Made by a program: the position numbers and the translations under genes. Positions 43,527 to 55,056 of a stretch of DNA of 64,000 nt are shown in pieces (position 1 is the first letter of the stretch; each line of letters begins with the position of its first letter). The stretch is from positions 3,417,515 through 3,481,514 of the forward strand of contig CAJINV010000002.1 in assembly GCA_905178155.1 (NCBI GenBank), written 5' to 3'. Origin of the DNA: Amoebophrya sp. A120 (Eukaryota > Sar > Dinophyceae > Syndiniales > Amoebophryaceae). The notes under the pieces are model-generated. The model ran no database searches and had not been told where the DNA came from. It worked only from the letters and a program-made list of their open reading frames with translations.

Positions 43527-45244
43527 ATGCACACCGTACCGCGGGACGCCTTACCGGAGCCGCGCGAGCGCCGGACGTTCCCGTTTGGCGGCACTCCGCT
43601 CCCGTCTCCCGCGCCCAGTGCCATCTCGTCGTCCCGCAGCTCGAGATCGCAGACGGCGGCGTATAAGCAGGGCGACAAACGTATGAATTGCAAATATGTC
43701 TGGGTCTGGAAGGATGCAACTTGTCATGCTAAATCCGAATCATGCAAAAATCTGTGTTGCATGAGTGGCAAAAGCTGTCCACTTTCGCCCAAAATGGGGT
43801 GGAGTTCCTCATGCAGGATAGGCATGATATTAGAGACCTCACAGAGTTTGTCATGCTAGGTCCCGAATTCCAGACCTCATGGGTCATGGAAAACCTGCAT
43901 GACAAGTTTACACTCTTCCAGACCCAGAAATATTTGTATTTGATAAAACCGGAGATCCCCTACATCCTCACCGCCGCGTATCGAAAGGAAAAATCCTCCC
44001 TCCCCATCTCGAAAACGAGACTTGTAATGCTGTAGTTGAGTACACAAGTCGACTTGTATTGCTAGAAGGCAAAGAGGCGCAGTTGTGGCCTCGTTTGCAG
44101 GCAATTTGTCATGCTGCTTCCCACTTCCAGCTGCCTCCTGTCATACTGAAGATGCAAGCCTTTCCCACGCAACCCAGCACTACAGTCCGCATCTTTTCCC
44201 TTCTAGCATGACAAAGCCAATACGTGGCCACAAATCTGCATCACAGATTTCCGGTTTGATATGGGGAGGGGGGATTTTTCCTTTCGATACAGCGGGCATT
44301 GAAATCATTGGCGAACCGGGACCGGCGTCGCGGGAATACGTCCCGTCGAAGACCCCCATCCCGAGAATCATGTATCCTGTGCAAAAGTATCGTACTCGTA
44401 TTGCAATCATGCGTTACAAATCCTGTTCTTAAGGCAAATTAGCATTTAACAAATTTTATTCCTCATGCTGTCTGAGGAAATTTGTAATGCATTTATACGA
44501 GTACGATACTTTTGCAATTCATATCGTGCGCCAAAGCCACAAACACCACCTCTACAACGCGTACAACAATTTCGGACACTGGGTATCAAATGCAATAATC
44601 TGTCTGGGTCTGGAAAGGGGAAGTCGGAGTTTGTGATGCTCCATTTGGATTCGAAAAAAGTCTGTATTGCTTGACCAGCAAGAAGAGTCGAACTTTTGCT
44701 ACGCGGACAGGGCATCTGTCTTCGTGCGGGATAGGCATCAAGAAGCCCTCAGATGAGAATCTGTGATGCTAGGCCAGACATGACAGACACAATGACTCAT
44801 GCAAAACGTGCATTCCAAACTTGCACTCTTCCAGACCCAGACATATTTGCAGTTGATACTGGGACGTCCGCAACAACATGGACCCCTTCCTGGTGGCCGA
44901 GAACGTCCCGAAATGGAGCACCACCAGCTACAACTACGGGTCGCACTACTACTATGCCCTGCAAAAGTATCGTACTCGTAGTAATTGCAATTATGCATGA
45001 GAAGTCTCTCTCTCAAGGTAAATCAGCATGAAAATTTCCATTTGTCATGCTGAGGAGCTAATTTGTATTACATCAATGTAATGCAATTGAGACTACGTAG
45101 TACGTTACTTTTGCAATCCATAACTGCCACCCCCAGCAGAAGTTCGCCCGTGGACTGAAGAACCGCATGCCGGTCTGGCAGTACGATGACAGCAGAAGGT
45201 TCTGCTACTACCCGGAAGAGAAAAACAACAAGCGTGAGTACTAG
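43527..45244 (+). CDS. Small basic Tyr/His-rich protein, not recognised
   Basis: Exons 43527-43681, 43951-43978, 44295-44372, 44529-44583, 44864-44952 and 45128-45244 join to 173 codons, five introners removed. ATG at 43527 opens MHTVPRDALPEPRERR, and the N-terminal 50 residues are Ser/Arg-rich. The rest reads like a conserved globular or structural protein: IPYILTAA, GEPGPASREYVPSKTP, IPRIM, HHLYNAYNNFGHW, DPFLVAENVPKWSTTSYNYG, MPVWQYDDSRRFCYYPEEK. It has no signal peptide or membrane span. I know no family with these motifs. The Pro/Tyr-rich composition would suit a cytoskeletal or microtubule-associated protein, but that is a guess. It is unrelated to the paralogue array around it. Confidence 0.8.
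43682..43945. mobile_element. Introner, family A
   Basis: 264 bp with flanks aaacg/aaacc. Orientation is opposite to 34551. Confidence 0.93.
43979..44289. mobile_element. Introner, family D
   Basis: 311 bp with flanks ccgcg/cagcg. Only a 28-bp exon (43951-43978) separates it from the family A copy. Confidence 0.9.
44373..44523. mobile_element. Introner, family B
   Basis: 151 bp with flanks tcatg/tcgtg. Confidence 0.92.
44584..44858. mobile_element. Introner, family A (A2 subtype)
   Basis: 275 bp with perfect ctggg duplication. The left end has a small insertion (gcaataatctgtctggg). Confidence 0.93.
44953..45122. mobile_element. Introner, family B
   Basis: 170 bp with flanks actac/actgc. 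Near its right end is a short duplication (tgtattacatcaatgtaatg). Confidence 0.9.
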
Positions 45245-46562
45245 GAAAAACTTTGATCGTCGACGAGGAGACGCGGATGCAGGGATTGCACTTCCACTTA
45301 TGAAGAACGAAGGAAAAGTTGCACGTGCAATTGCCCGAGAAGGTGGGCAGAAATAAAAGTACTCTGGTGCTTGTTCTTTTACTCGCGAAGATGGTATCTA
45401 TGCGCCGCCCGAAAAAATACGGTTGTTACAATTGTTTTCCAAAGCTTGCCTCGGAACAACCACTAATAAGGTCGATTCGGAACAATCCTATGTTATGTCA
45501 ATTCAACTTCAATTTCTCCTAGGCCGTGTTTTAGTTTATGATTTGAACCAAGAAAATGTAAATGACCAGACACTCACTTGCTAGAACAAGCGCAAGCCAC
45601 TCGAGATGAAAAATTGTCACAACTGTACAAAAATTTTCGAAAAGACTATGGAGATACTTGCGCAAATGCGCGGCCTTGTTGTACTCGTTTGCGTTCTCAG
45701 TTCTCTGGCAGAAGTGCAAAAATCAGCTTTTTGCGCTGCAAGCCACACCCTTACTCGTTCCGTGTGGTCGTCCACGACTTGTAGTTTACGAGAAGAGTAA
45801 AAAGATTTTCGGTATTAAAACCGAGCTCTCAACAAGGGCCGAAATTTGTCGTCCATCTGTTTCCGTTTCGTCTTCACGCCCAAGTTTCTACAAACAAACA
45901 ATGTTCGGTCGCAGTCGTTCTACTGCTACTTACGCGTTTTCATCGTTGTCATCGTCATATATTCATAAAGGTTCTGCCAATCTACTGCAGTCGTCCTCTC
46001 GGAACGCGCACTATTGGAACATGAAACGAGAACGACGTCGTAAAAATTGAGAAAAATCTGTCGTGCGTTGCTTGATGATAAAAATCGTCATGACTTTCGT
46101 GTCGTTGTTGTAGGATGAACAAAAACAATACTTTTACTTATTGCATTTATCGTTATCACTTGTCGTCCTTGTACCACCTAAAATAAAATCCGCATGGGTG
46201 CAAATATCTTCGGCTTTTTCATCCCAAGCTACAGGCTGTACCACAGGCACCCCCTGACGACGACCCTGAGAACATTTATATATTGCAGCGCAAAAGCATA
46301 CGTCGCTCTGCAATACTTACAACAACCAGAAGTATTAAAGCACCTGTTTTATTGCAGCTGCCCCTTCTTTTTTCTGCAGTTTTTCTTTTTTTTAAAATTC
46401 AGCACTCACCCCCCTCTGGATTCGTTTCTTCCGGCGTCAAGTCCAGGAAGATGTACTATTTAGATTTATTCGTCTTCTCGTACAACTAGAATTCCGCTAG
46501 AGAAAAATAACTATTTTTATCGGGCGTTTTTTTTTCAGTCACAGTCAGTTGAATAAAATAAG
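45245..46562. other. Intergenic
   Basis: Nothing recognised apart from T-rich tracts. Confidence 0.5.
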
Positions 46563-47254
46563 ATGATGTCCTCCACCTCTCGCTTTTTTGACAGTGTAGT
46601 TCCTCGCACTCGTCAAAGGAGGATGCTGATCCGCCTTCAACTAGTGGTACTCTTTCATCATGATCTTCTTGGACATAATTCCTATGGCCCACGAGGAGCT
46701 GAAGATGGTGTAATAAAACCTTCAGTCGCTCACGCCTTGTCCTTCACCGTGCAGAGATCGAGCAAGGAGCACAGAATGATCGGTATTAAAAAGCAAGTAT
46801 GCATTGCAAAAGTATCGTACTAGTATCCATCGAAGACTTACAGGATCTAACGGAAGCTTTAGTGGCCCAGAAAGCGCACTTTTTCGCGGACGCGATGAGT
46901 TTAGAATCCCAAAAAGACGTGCAACAGAAAGTCTTAACTAGCGGAATGGACGAAGAGCAATATCCGATATCATTGTTGCAAGCGCGGTGTGCCGGGGTGG
47001 CGACATCAAAACGGAGGACGAAAGGGGCCGCGGGGAGAAAGGTCGCCGGGGGGAAAAAGATAGTCGCGCAGAAGCAAGGAACAAAGTCAACGTTGCAGCG
47101 AAAAAAGAGTGCCGCCGCTGCTGTCCCACTGCCGGTTCCGAAGCCACCGAGCCCCACCAGCTCCAAGCCACCCAGCCCCACAGGCTCCAAGCCCCCCAGT
47201 CCCACCACGTCCAAGCCTCCCAGCCCGAGCTCCAGTCCCAGAGGGCAGAAATGA
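46563..47254 (+). pseudogene. Paralogue 6, internally deleted fusion of family N-terminus and C-terminal module
   Basis: The first exon gives a 78-codon N-terminus with VAHALSFTVQRSSKEHR, the family LSFS motif. It then jumps straight to SIEDLQDLTEALVAQKAHFF, MSLESQKDVQQKVL and YPISLLQARC, nearly the C-terminal module of paralogue 5. A KPPSPTSSKPPSPTG-type repeat tail follows. The middle of the protein is absent. At the joint lie 26 bp (46798-46823) identical to the left end of a family B introner; read through, they give a stop. If these 26 bases are removed the frame is open for 221 codons. Either a tiny intron is spliced or the gene is dead. The most economical origin is a deletion that ended inside a B introner. 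Confidence 0.6.
46798..46823. mobile_element. Solo left terminus of a family B introner
   Basis: tatgcattgcaaaagtatcg plus tactag, then paralogue coding sequence resumes. The right half of the element is missing. An agtat microhomology flanks it. Confidence 0.8.
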
Positions 47255-48296
47255 GGGCCGCAGGAGGTCCTTCACACTACAGTGTCTGACGCGTTGTTAA
47301 TTTTCCACGACGGTGTTTATTTTCGTGTAGAAAAACTTTTTCAAAAATTCAGGATTTTTTTGAAAATCGAGATCGTAGTCGTTTTTGTGCCTGATAACAT
47401 CCTAAGTTAGTAGTACCAATCCGAAACCGAATATGACGTCGGAATTGTTTTATAAGAGTAAACTTCTATTTGGATTTTACGAGTAAAGGTCTTGGGAACC
47501 CCTCGACTTTGCATACTCTAAGCACTCACCCCCCCCTCGCCAGAAGTACTCGATGAAGTTCATTTCAGAGACTCATCCTCAACTGGAAAGCGAACAATTG
47601 TATCTGTGTCGCCATTCATCAAATCTCGTTACCCTCGCAGCTTCTCGTGGCTGCTGCGGAGATGAGGTACTAGTTGATACGCCAATAGTAGCGCGACTGG
47701 GCCTTTAGTTCATCATGTTCTTCTCCTCGTTTAGTAGTGAGAAAAGTTGAAGAAGTTCTCTTCTCGCTCCTGCAAACTACCGCACTTCGGTCGAGCAGGT
47801 TCATCAAAGATCATCAAAGCATCAAAAGAGGTAAACTCCGATACGACTGGTGTTGAGACACGCGAGTTCTTCAAAAGTCCTTATGTGGAGCAGTCGGTGG
47901 CTAGTGCCACAAGCAGATCGAGTTTGATGAGACCAGACCTTTGGTTAAGTAGACTGAAACTTTCAATTAAGTCGTGTTGAAGCTCAAACTCATGCTATCT
48001 ACGGTGGATAGAAGACCAAAAGAAGTTCGCTCAATGTTCTTGAAGATGCGGCATATTCGAAGCTAGGCCTTCATTTTATCTGATATCGATTTTATGGTAA
48101 CGCTCCAGCGACATGAGTTTCATCTTTTGGGGGCTGTTTTAGCCACGACGTCGGAGGTCAAGTTTGCGTTTAGTTTCTGAGTGAGTAAAAAGAAAAACCC
48201 TAATTAACTTCTCTTACTCTGAAGCCATCAAGAACTACAAAGCACTTGAAGAGGACCTATTGCTTCTTTGAAGCAGCTTCTCCCACAGAACTCAGG
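47255..48296. other. Intergenic between the paralogue array and topoisomerase III
   Basis: No gene recognised. Confidence 0.5.
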
Positions 48297-51200
48297 ATGG
48301 GAGGTGGCGGCAAAGGCGGTGGGGGGAACGGCAAAAGCGGCGGCAAAAGCAGTGGAGGAGGTTCTTACGGCAAATTCCAGCCCAGCGACCGCGGTGGTGG
48401 AAAAAATGACAGTCACCACAACGACCACTACGACTACGATGACTACAATACCTACCACAACCGCGCGCACGCAAAGACCGTCGGGGAGATAAAACAGATG
48501 CTCGAACCGGTGTTTGATAGCAAAAATGATCCAGACACGACCATGACCAAGTTTCTATCCGCTTTGGAAGTTAGCAGAACCGCGAAAAACGACGAGGTGA
48601 TCAACAAAAGAACCTCATTGATCCCAATACTCGAGGATCACGGCGGATTGGAGAACTGCGCGAGGGGGTGGAGCGAGATGCTGGATTTGTTCTCGCAACA
48701 GCAGGGAAAAATGCCGCAAAAAGAGCAGCCGGTGTATGAATCGGAGGAGTTGTGGGACGTGATTCAGAAAATCGGCTTCACGGTCCGGGACGAGCAGATG
48801 AGGAGGGTGGAATTGGAGTTGTTGCAAAGATTGTACAAGAGAGGAGAGTATGAAGTGCAAAAGTATCGTACTGGTACTAGTTGTGTAAATCGCATGACAA
48901 ATTTCCTCAGCATGAGAAGTGAAATTTGTCGTGCGGATTTAACTTCAGAAAGAAATTTGTAATGCAGGAGTGCGATGAGAACTAGCAGTACGATACTTTT
49001 GCAATGCATAGAGAGTATTTCGCGCACTACTTGTACTTATCCAACTTCCCCGATTACAACCCAACTTCCCTCCAAGATTATCAGAACAAGGGCAAGCCCG
49101 GAAATGATTTACCCGCGGTTCTGATGGTGGCGGAAAAACCGTCGATCGCGAAAATCATCACGGAACACCTGTCCGGCGGGAGGTACCGGACCAAGTACGG
49201 GTGTTTATCCCGGGCGTGTCAGACCTACGAGTTCATCAGCTACTTCCTCCCGCACGATAGCAGTAAGAGGCAGAAGTGCAAGATCATCGTCACCTCCGTG
49301 ATCGGGCACGTCTTCGGCTTGACGTTTAAGAAGCAGAAGGGATTACGTCCGGAAATGATGTTCGCCGCGGAAACATCAAAGGAAATCGAGGACGGGAGTC
49401 GGAAGATGCGAGTGCCAGAGCACTTGCAGGATTTAGCGAAAGATTGCGAGTACCTGGCGTTGTGGTTGGATTGCGACAGGGAGGGGGAGAACATCTGCTA
49501 CGAAGTGATTTCCATCATCAGAGAGCACTTCCCCACCGACCAAAACATTTACCGAGCGCATTTCTCCGCGATAACGGAGCAGGAAATTAGACGAAGTTAC
49601 GACGATCTGCGCCGGCCGAACAAGTTTTTGGCCATGAGCGTCGACGCGCGGCAGGATATCCTGAGTAAAAACGTCCCCACCCCAGAGTTGTGATGCAGAT
49701 CTGCAAGCACAGGAGCGTTTGTAATGCGCGATCCCATGCGGGGCATTATCAATTGTGTTTTGGAACTTGTAATGCTGTAAAGAGCATAAGGAGATCGATT
49801 TGTTATGCGGCTTCCCTTGCTAAACTGCACTACGCTACAGCCTGCAATTTGTCATGCGTGGTTCCCAAAACTTCAAGGTTTGTGTTGCAAAATCCCCATC
49901 TTGACTCTGGGGCGGGGACGTTTTTACATAGGATACAGGAATTGGATTTGAAGGTCGGGATTAGCTTTTCTACTCTATCAAATGTAAAAATGTCTGGGTC
50001 TGGAAGATTGCAAGGTTTGTCATGCACATTTTGCATTACCCGTGATGTCTGTGATGTATGCACCAGCATCACAAATTTTTTGCGAGCATCTTGATGCCTA
50101 TCCCGCATGAGAAATCCCCTCTCCCAGAGCAAAAACTGGACGCCTCTTGATGCTCATGCAATACAGATTTTTTTGGATTCCAAAAATAGCATCACAAGTT
50201 GCATTCTTCCAGACATCCAGGGATTTTTACATTTGATATACTCTATTGAAGTACAATTTTTTAGACCTCGCGAAGCAGAAATTCCCGCGGATGGATTTGA
50301 AGATGCTGACCTACGGGCCGTGCCAAACCCCGACCTTGTGGTTTTGTGTGGAAAGACACAAGGAGATCAAGGGATTTAAACGGGAAAAGTGGTTTTTGCC
50401 GAAATTCAAGTGGCAGTATAGCAGTAGTTCTAGCGATGATTACGGTAGGAGTAACAATAAAGGCGGTGGGAAAGGGAACAAGGGCGGGAAAGGTGGGAAC
50501 AAAAACAGTCGCGATGAAGAGGAGGAAGTTCCGGAAAACATTTTAGTCTTCACAACCGAGAAACTTTGGCGTATCCTGTGCAAAAGTATCGTACTCGTAT
50601 TGCAATCGTGCATTACAAATCTTTTTCTTAAAGGTAAATCAGCACTACAGATTTTATTTCTCATGCAGGGGAAATTTGTAATGCATTTATACGAGTACGA
50701 TACTTATGCAGTTCATATGACGCTACCCGGGTCAGTTTGAGCAGTTTACATCAAGAGGTGGGATATCCTGTGTTAAAACGTCCCCACCCCAGAGTTGTTA
50801 TGCTGGTGCGCATGCTCAGGATGTGTGTCATGCGGCTCTCCATGAGAGGCATTACCTAGTGGCGTTTGAGAATCTGTCATGCGATAATCAGGATCACAGA
50901 CTGGTTCTGTGATGCGTTTGGACTAGCTAGGCACGACTAGACTGCGAAGCCAAACTTGTCATGCGTGAGTCCCAAAGACGCTCGATTTGTCTTGCCGAGA
51001 TCCCAACTTGACTCTGGGGTAGGGACGTTTTTACACAGGATACGGGAACAACAGCAGTAGTTACGGAAGGAGCAACAATTACGGCAGAAACAACTACGGC
51101 AGTAGCAGTTATGGTGGTAGCAGCTCTACCACCGCCACGATTCTCCGCACGCGGGAGGAGGAAAAGCAGATGAAGAAACCGGTCGGGTTGAACACGGTCC

Positions 51201-53769
51201 AGATGCTCAAGGCCGCGTCAGCTTTGGGTCTCAGCTATGCATTGCAAAGGTAACGTACTTAGTATAAATAGCATCACAAATTCCCTCAGCATTAGAAATG
51301 GAGTTTGTAGTGCTGTTTTAGTACCTTAGGAGGAAGATTTGTCATGCATGTTTGCAATTAGTACGAGCGCGATGCTTTTGCACTTCATATCAGCCCGGGT
51401 ACGGCGATGAAGGTCGCCGAGGATCTTTATTCCATGGGCTACATCTCCTACCCGAGAACGGAATCGACAAAATACGCTGATTCTTACAACGTCTTGGAGG
51501 TTTTAGAGGAGCAAAGCAGAGCTCCTGGTTGGGGGAAGACGGTAGAAGTCTTCCTGAAGATATCGCAAGAAAAAACTGTTTCACTGTGAACCTGTGATGC
51601 AGAGAACGAAACACCAAACTGTTTGTTTTGCTACACCTGCATAGAGCATTGGAGTTTCAACCGTGTTTTTCCCTATGGGAAAAATAAACGTGCATGGCAA
51701 ATTTTCTGTCTCATGTGTAACAAACTTGTGATGCAGATCTTGCAAAACCATGACAGTGAATGTGAAACAGTTTTTTCGTGGGACAGAAGAAGAAAAACTG
51801 GAACGTCCCAACCCCCTCTCACGGCCACGACGCGGGGGACCACCCGCCAATCACCCCCTGCGGACCGCTTGCTCGCCGGGATGACATGAAGAAGGGAAAC
51901 CAGTGGATATGGCGTTCTCAAATGTTACATTCTCAACTGTTACATGGTTTGTCATGCAGAAAAATTCCCATCAGAATCGACACGATCAAGCTGGTTCGCA
52001 TGGCAAATTCTCGAAATACCGAACAGGCTGAGGATCTTCTGTGCCAAATCTGTCATGCAAGACGCGGAAGGTCACGCCTTTCACTTTTGCCATTCTTGCA
52101 TCACAACTTCATGTAGCAGTTGAGAATGTAACAGTTGAGAGCGCCATAGTGGAAACTCTACGAGTACGTGTGCCGGCACTTCGTTGCGTCGGTGATGGAC
52201 GACGCTTATTACACGGAGTTCACTGTGGAGGCACTATCAAATGCAAAAATGTCTGGGTCTGAAAGAGCCAAACTTGTGATGCTGGTGCTGCGTTTGGATG
52301 CTAAAAAAACCTGTATTGCGTGACCAGCAAGAGAATTCAAATTTGGCTACGCGGAGAGGGCATTTATCATGCTGGATGCGCATAGATAAGCGCTCAAAAA
52401 ATCTGTGATGCTATGGCATATTACATCACAGACGTCATGGATCATGGAAAATGTGCATGACAAAGCTGTGCTCTTCCAGAACCAGACACTTTTGCATTTG
52501 ATAGGCACAAATCGGGAACAATTCCAGTGACATTTTCACCTCCACCTTCCAAACTTTCCACGATAAGGGATTCTTGTTCGCCACGCCGTGGAAGGGCGAT
52601 GTGTTCAACGACAAGACGGATATGTGGCGAAAGATGGAGAAGAAGGGATTGTTCTCTGCGCAGGGGAATTTGAGGATCGACGTGCAGGATTTCAAAATCG
52701 TCGAGGGACAAACGGAGCCGCCACAGTATTTAAAGGAGTCGGAACTAATTGCGTTGATGGACAAACACGGGATCGGCACGGACGCATCGATGGCGGGCCA
52801 CATCGATAACGTCGTTGCTCGAAACTATTGCAAGGTCTGCGGACCGTGTACGGACGGTAATATTAAATTAAGGTTATTTGCGTTTGCGTCGCTTGTTATG
52901 CAGAACAATTTCAGGAGTTCCATGAGTTCTTACAAAGAATTATTTCCTTCTAACTCTTCTCTCAGGTTCCGGCAACGCCGGCGACCCGATCTCCACGAAA
53001 GGCAAAGGCAAGGGAAAAACGAGGCAGGGCGACCGCCCAACGTCCCGGCACATGGTCCCCACCGGTCTGGGTTTGGCGATCTTAGACATGTTGGAGCGCA
53101 TTGTCCCCGACGTAGTGCAGCCGAAGGTGAGGAGCTTTATGGAAAAGCAGTGCGCGTTGATTTCCGAGGGCATCGAGTCGAAAGAACGGGTGGTGAGCGA
53201 GAATTTGGATCTGTTTGAATCCAGGTTCAACGAATTTTGGACGAGGTTGGACGAAGTCAGGTTTATCCTAGAGCCGAAAGATGAGAAAGGCGGTGGGGGT
53301 GGAAGACACAATAACGACAGAGGAGGCGGTCGTGGTGGTTACGACAATCGGGGTAACGGTGGAGGTGGAAACGATTGGAAAGGCGGCGGCGGCGGGGGAA
53401 AAGGCGGCGGCGGACGAGGAGGTAGGATTTTACTTATGAGTTTCTGGCTCGGCTGAAGTCGGCATTTTTTGTCTATCATGCCATTTTTTTGTCCGGTACT
53501 TGAAATAGAGATGATCATGCCAGACACGTGCATCAGCATAAAGCTGCTCTCATTTTGTCATTGTCCTCCTCAACACAGGTAACAACTACAAAAAGCCGAC
53601 AAGAGAGATCGACTTCGACGAAGACATCCGGGGCTACCGTGGCGGAACGCAGGACCCAAGAGGGAAATTCGGCCAAGAAGATGACGACGATTGGGGGGAG
53701 GAATATGCCACGTATGGGAACAATGGAAATGGTGGGAATTACGAGAATTGGGATGAGGATTGGTATTGA
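48297..53769 (+). CDS. TOP3B: DNA topoisomerase III (type IA), beta-like
   Basis: Twelve exons: 48297-48848, 49016-49656, 49941-49975, 50244-50571, 50723-50763, 51048-51235, 51395-51560, 51791-51907, 52154-52234, 52509-52856, 52966-53421 and 53579-53769. They give 1047 codons. After a Gly-rich start and about 120 residues I do not recognise come the TOPRIM domain (VLMVAEKPSIAKII near 219, DCDREGENIC near 335), SVDARQELDLKVG, YGPCQTPTLWFCVERH, RPVGLNTVQML-like KKPVGLNTVQML, the catalytic tyrosine in GYISYPRTES (about 613), HDAGDHPPITP and HGIGTDASMAGHI. The enzyme passes single DNA or RNA strands through a transient 5'-phosphotyrosine break. The Gly-rich RGG-like C-terminus (about 939-984) with an acidic end and no zinc-finger array fits TOP3B better than TOP3A. 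Odd points are Gly/Ser/Asn-rich insertions within the core (about 468-505 and 534-565) and nine introners plus two GT-AG introns. Confidence 0.93.
48849..49010. mobile_element. Introner, family B
   Basis: 162 bp with perfect gagag duplication. It lies at the boundary of the extra N-terminal region and the TOPRIM part. Confidence 0.94.
49657..49935. mobile_element. Introner, family C
   Basis: 279 bp with perfect cagga duplication. It splits the invariant DARQ/ELDL motif, which is restored on removal. Confidence 0.96.
49976..50238. mobile_element. Introner, family A (A2 subtype)
   Basis: 263 bp with perfect tactc duplication. The right end is altered (cttccagacatccaggg). Inverted relative to 31182. 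Confidence 0.93.
50572..50717. mobile_element. Introner, family B
   Basis: 146 bp with flanks tggcg/tgacg. Confidence 0.9.
50764..51042. mobile_element. Introner, family C
   Basis: 279 bp with flanks tggga/cggga. Only a 41-bp exon separates it from the B element. Confidence 0.92.
51236..51389. mobile_element. Introner, family B
   Basis: 154 bp with perfect tcagc duplication. It lies 40-45 bp upstream of the catalytic tyrosine codon. Confidence 0.94.
51561..51785. mobile_element. Introner, family H
   Basis: 225 bp with perfect gaaga duplication. The terminal ATA reads ACA here. Confidence 0.9.
51908..52148. mobile_element. Introner, family I
   Basis: 241 bp with perfect gtgga duplication. 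The ends are ggcgttctcaaatgttacat and the matching right arm. Confidence 0.93.
52235..52503. mobile_element. Introner, family A (A2 subtype)
   Basis: 269 bp with perfect ggcac duplication. Confidence 0.94.
52857..52965 (+). other. Spliceosomal GT-AG intron
   Basis: 109 bp, GTAATA to TCTCAG, with a pyrimidine-rich 3' end and no terminal inverted repeats. Removal joins CGPCTD to GSGNAGD in frame. Confidence 0.85.
53422..53578 (+). other. Spliceosomal GT-AG intron
   Basis: 157 bp, GTAGGA to ACACAG. Removal continues the Gly-rich tail into NNYKKPTREIDF and the acidic end. Confidence 0.83.
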
Positions 53770-55056
53770 CGAGTTGTTTGGAGTGAAACTGAAACAAAGA
53801 TTGTCCACTTTAATTGAATTACACGCGCCTTTGTTGAATTATGACGAAAATTATCTGTAAACAACTTCTACTACACCACACGACAAGTGAAAATAGAATA
53901 CGACAGACGAGCTTACTACTCACGCAAAAGTTCGAGACGGAAATTTGACCGTGAAACCCCTTTGAAAACTGAACAGCTTTTCAAAAAACGCCAGATAAAG
54001 TGCTATCACTACGACGCATCGTCTAGTAAGTACGATGAGAAAAGCGGGACCACGCAAATACTTGAAAGACGAACTACGTATCGCCACTTCCTCCGACGCA
54101 CTGTAGGACCACGATACTCATGATGCGTTCCTTCTCTGAGTGCTGTCCTCTTGCTAACGAAAGCGATAGACTCAATGATCAGTGATGTCATACGGACGAT
54201 TTTTTCGGTTTAGTTTTTCCAGCGAATGTATTGTTCGCCTCGGTTTGGATTATCATAACAAGGTGTATAGTACTTCGGTTTGTGAATCAGAATCGCTACG
54301 TCGTGCTGGGGTCAATACTTCACTCGTGCGTGCATAAACGCTCTACTGTCGGTGTCCTGTAATATGCCAAGTCGCTTTCTCCTGATGGCGGAGGCTACAT
54401 CAGTAAAGGAACACGATCTACTCTCTGTCGCAGTGTAGTAGTTGGGCCGTAGCTGAAGCGCGATGCTGTATGAGGCTCAACTTCTACAAAACCTCGGAGG
54501 ACAAGAAAGATCCAAAGATGATATACGGAAGCTACTAGCACACAGCTTTATTTCTCATGGTTCCTACTCACTACCATTTGATTCTCGGTGGAACAACAAG
54601 GGCCGTTTGACACCTTCGAGTCGTGGGACCAATTTTTCTCATTTCTGCACAAAACTCCGTTTCAGGCACGGGAAGTAGAACAACAAGCACTACACTCTCA
54701 CATGCACATAGGTGAAAGAATAAGAAATTGTGCAAGAAAAAGTTTCTTTTTGAACCCTCGCGAGAGGACCTCCGCCGCGGCAAATTTTTTTCCTTAGATC
54801 GTAACCCATTTTGAATACGCGATAAACTTAAACACCTTTGACAAAAATATTACTTACATACTTTTTAGAACAACCAAATTCTTTTTTTTCCACTCGATGT
54901 TGCGATGCAACTAACAGCATGACATGAAGATGAAGTGGTCCATAATTTGGAACCACGAACTGTACTGCTGCAGTTGAACTACCAAGGAGAAGTTCACAGC
55001 AGGAAGAACAGTGCTCACTTACTTCTCGTCCACGAGCGCAAGACATCCCATCGATC
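53770..55056. other. Intergenic
   Basis: No gene, repeat or structured RNA recognised. Confidence 0.5.
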
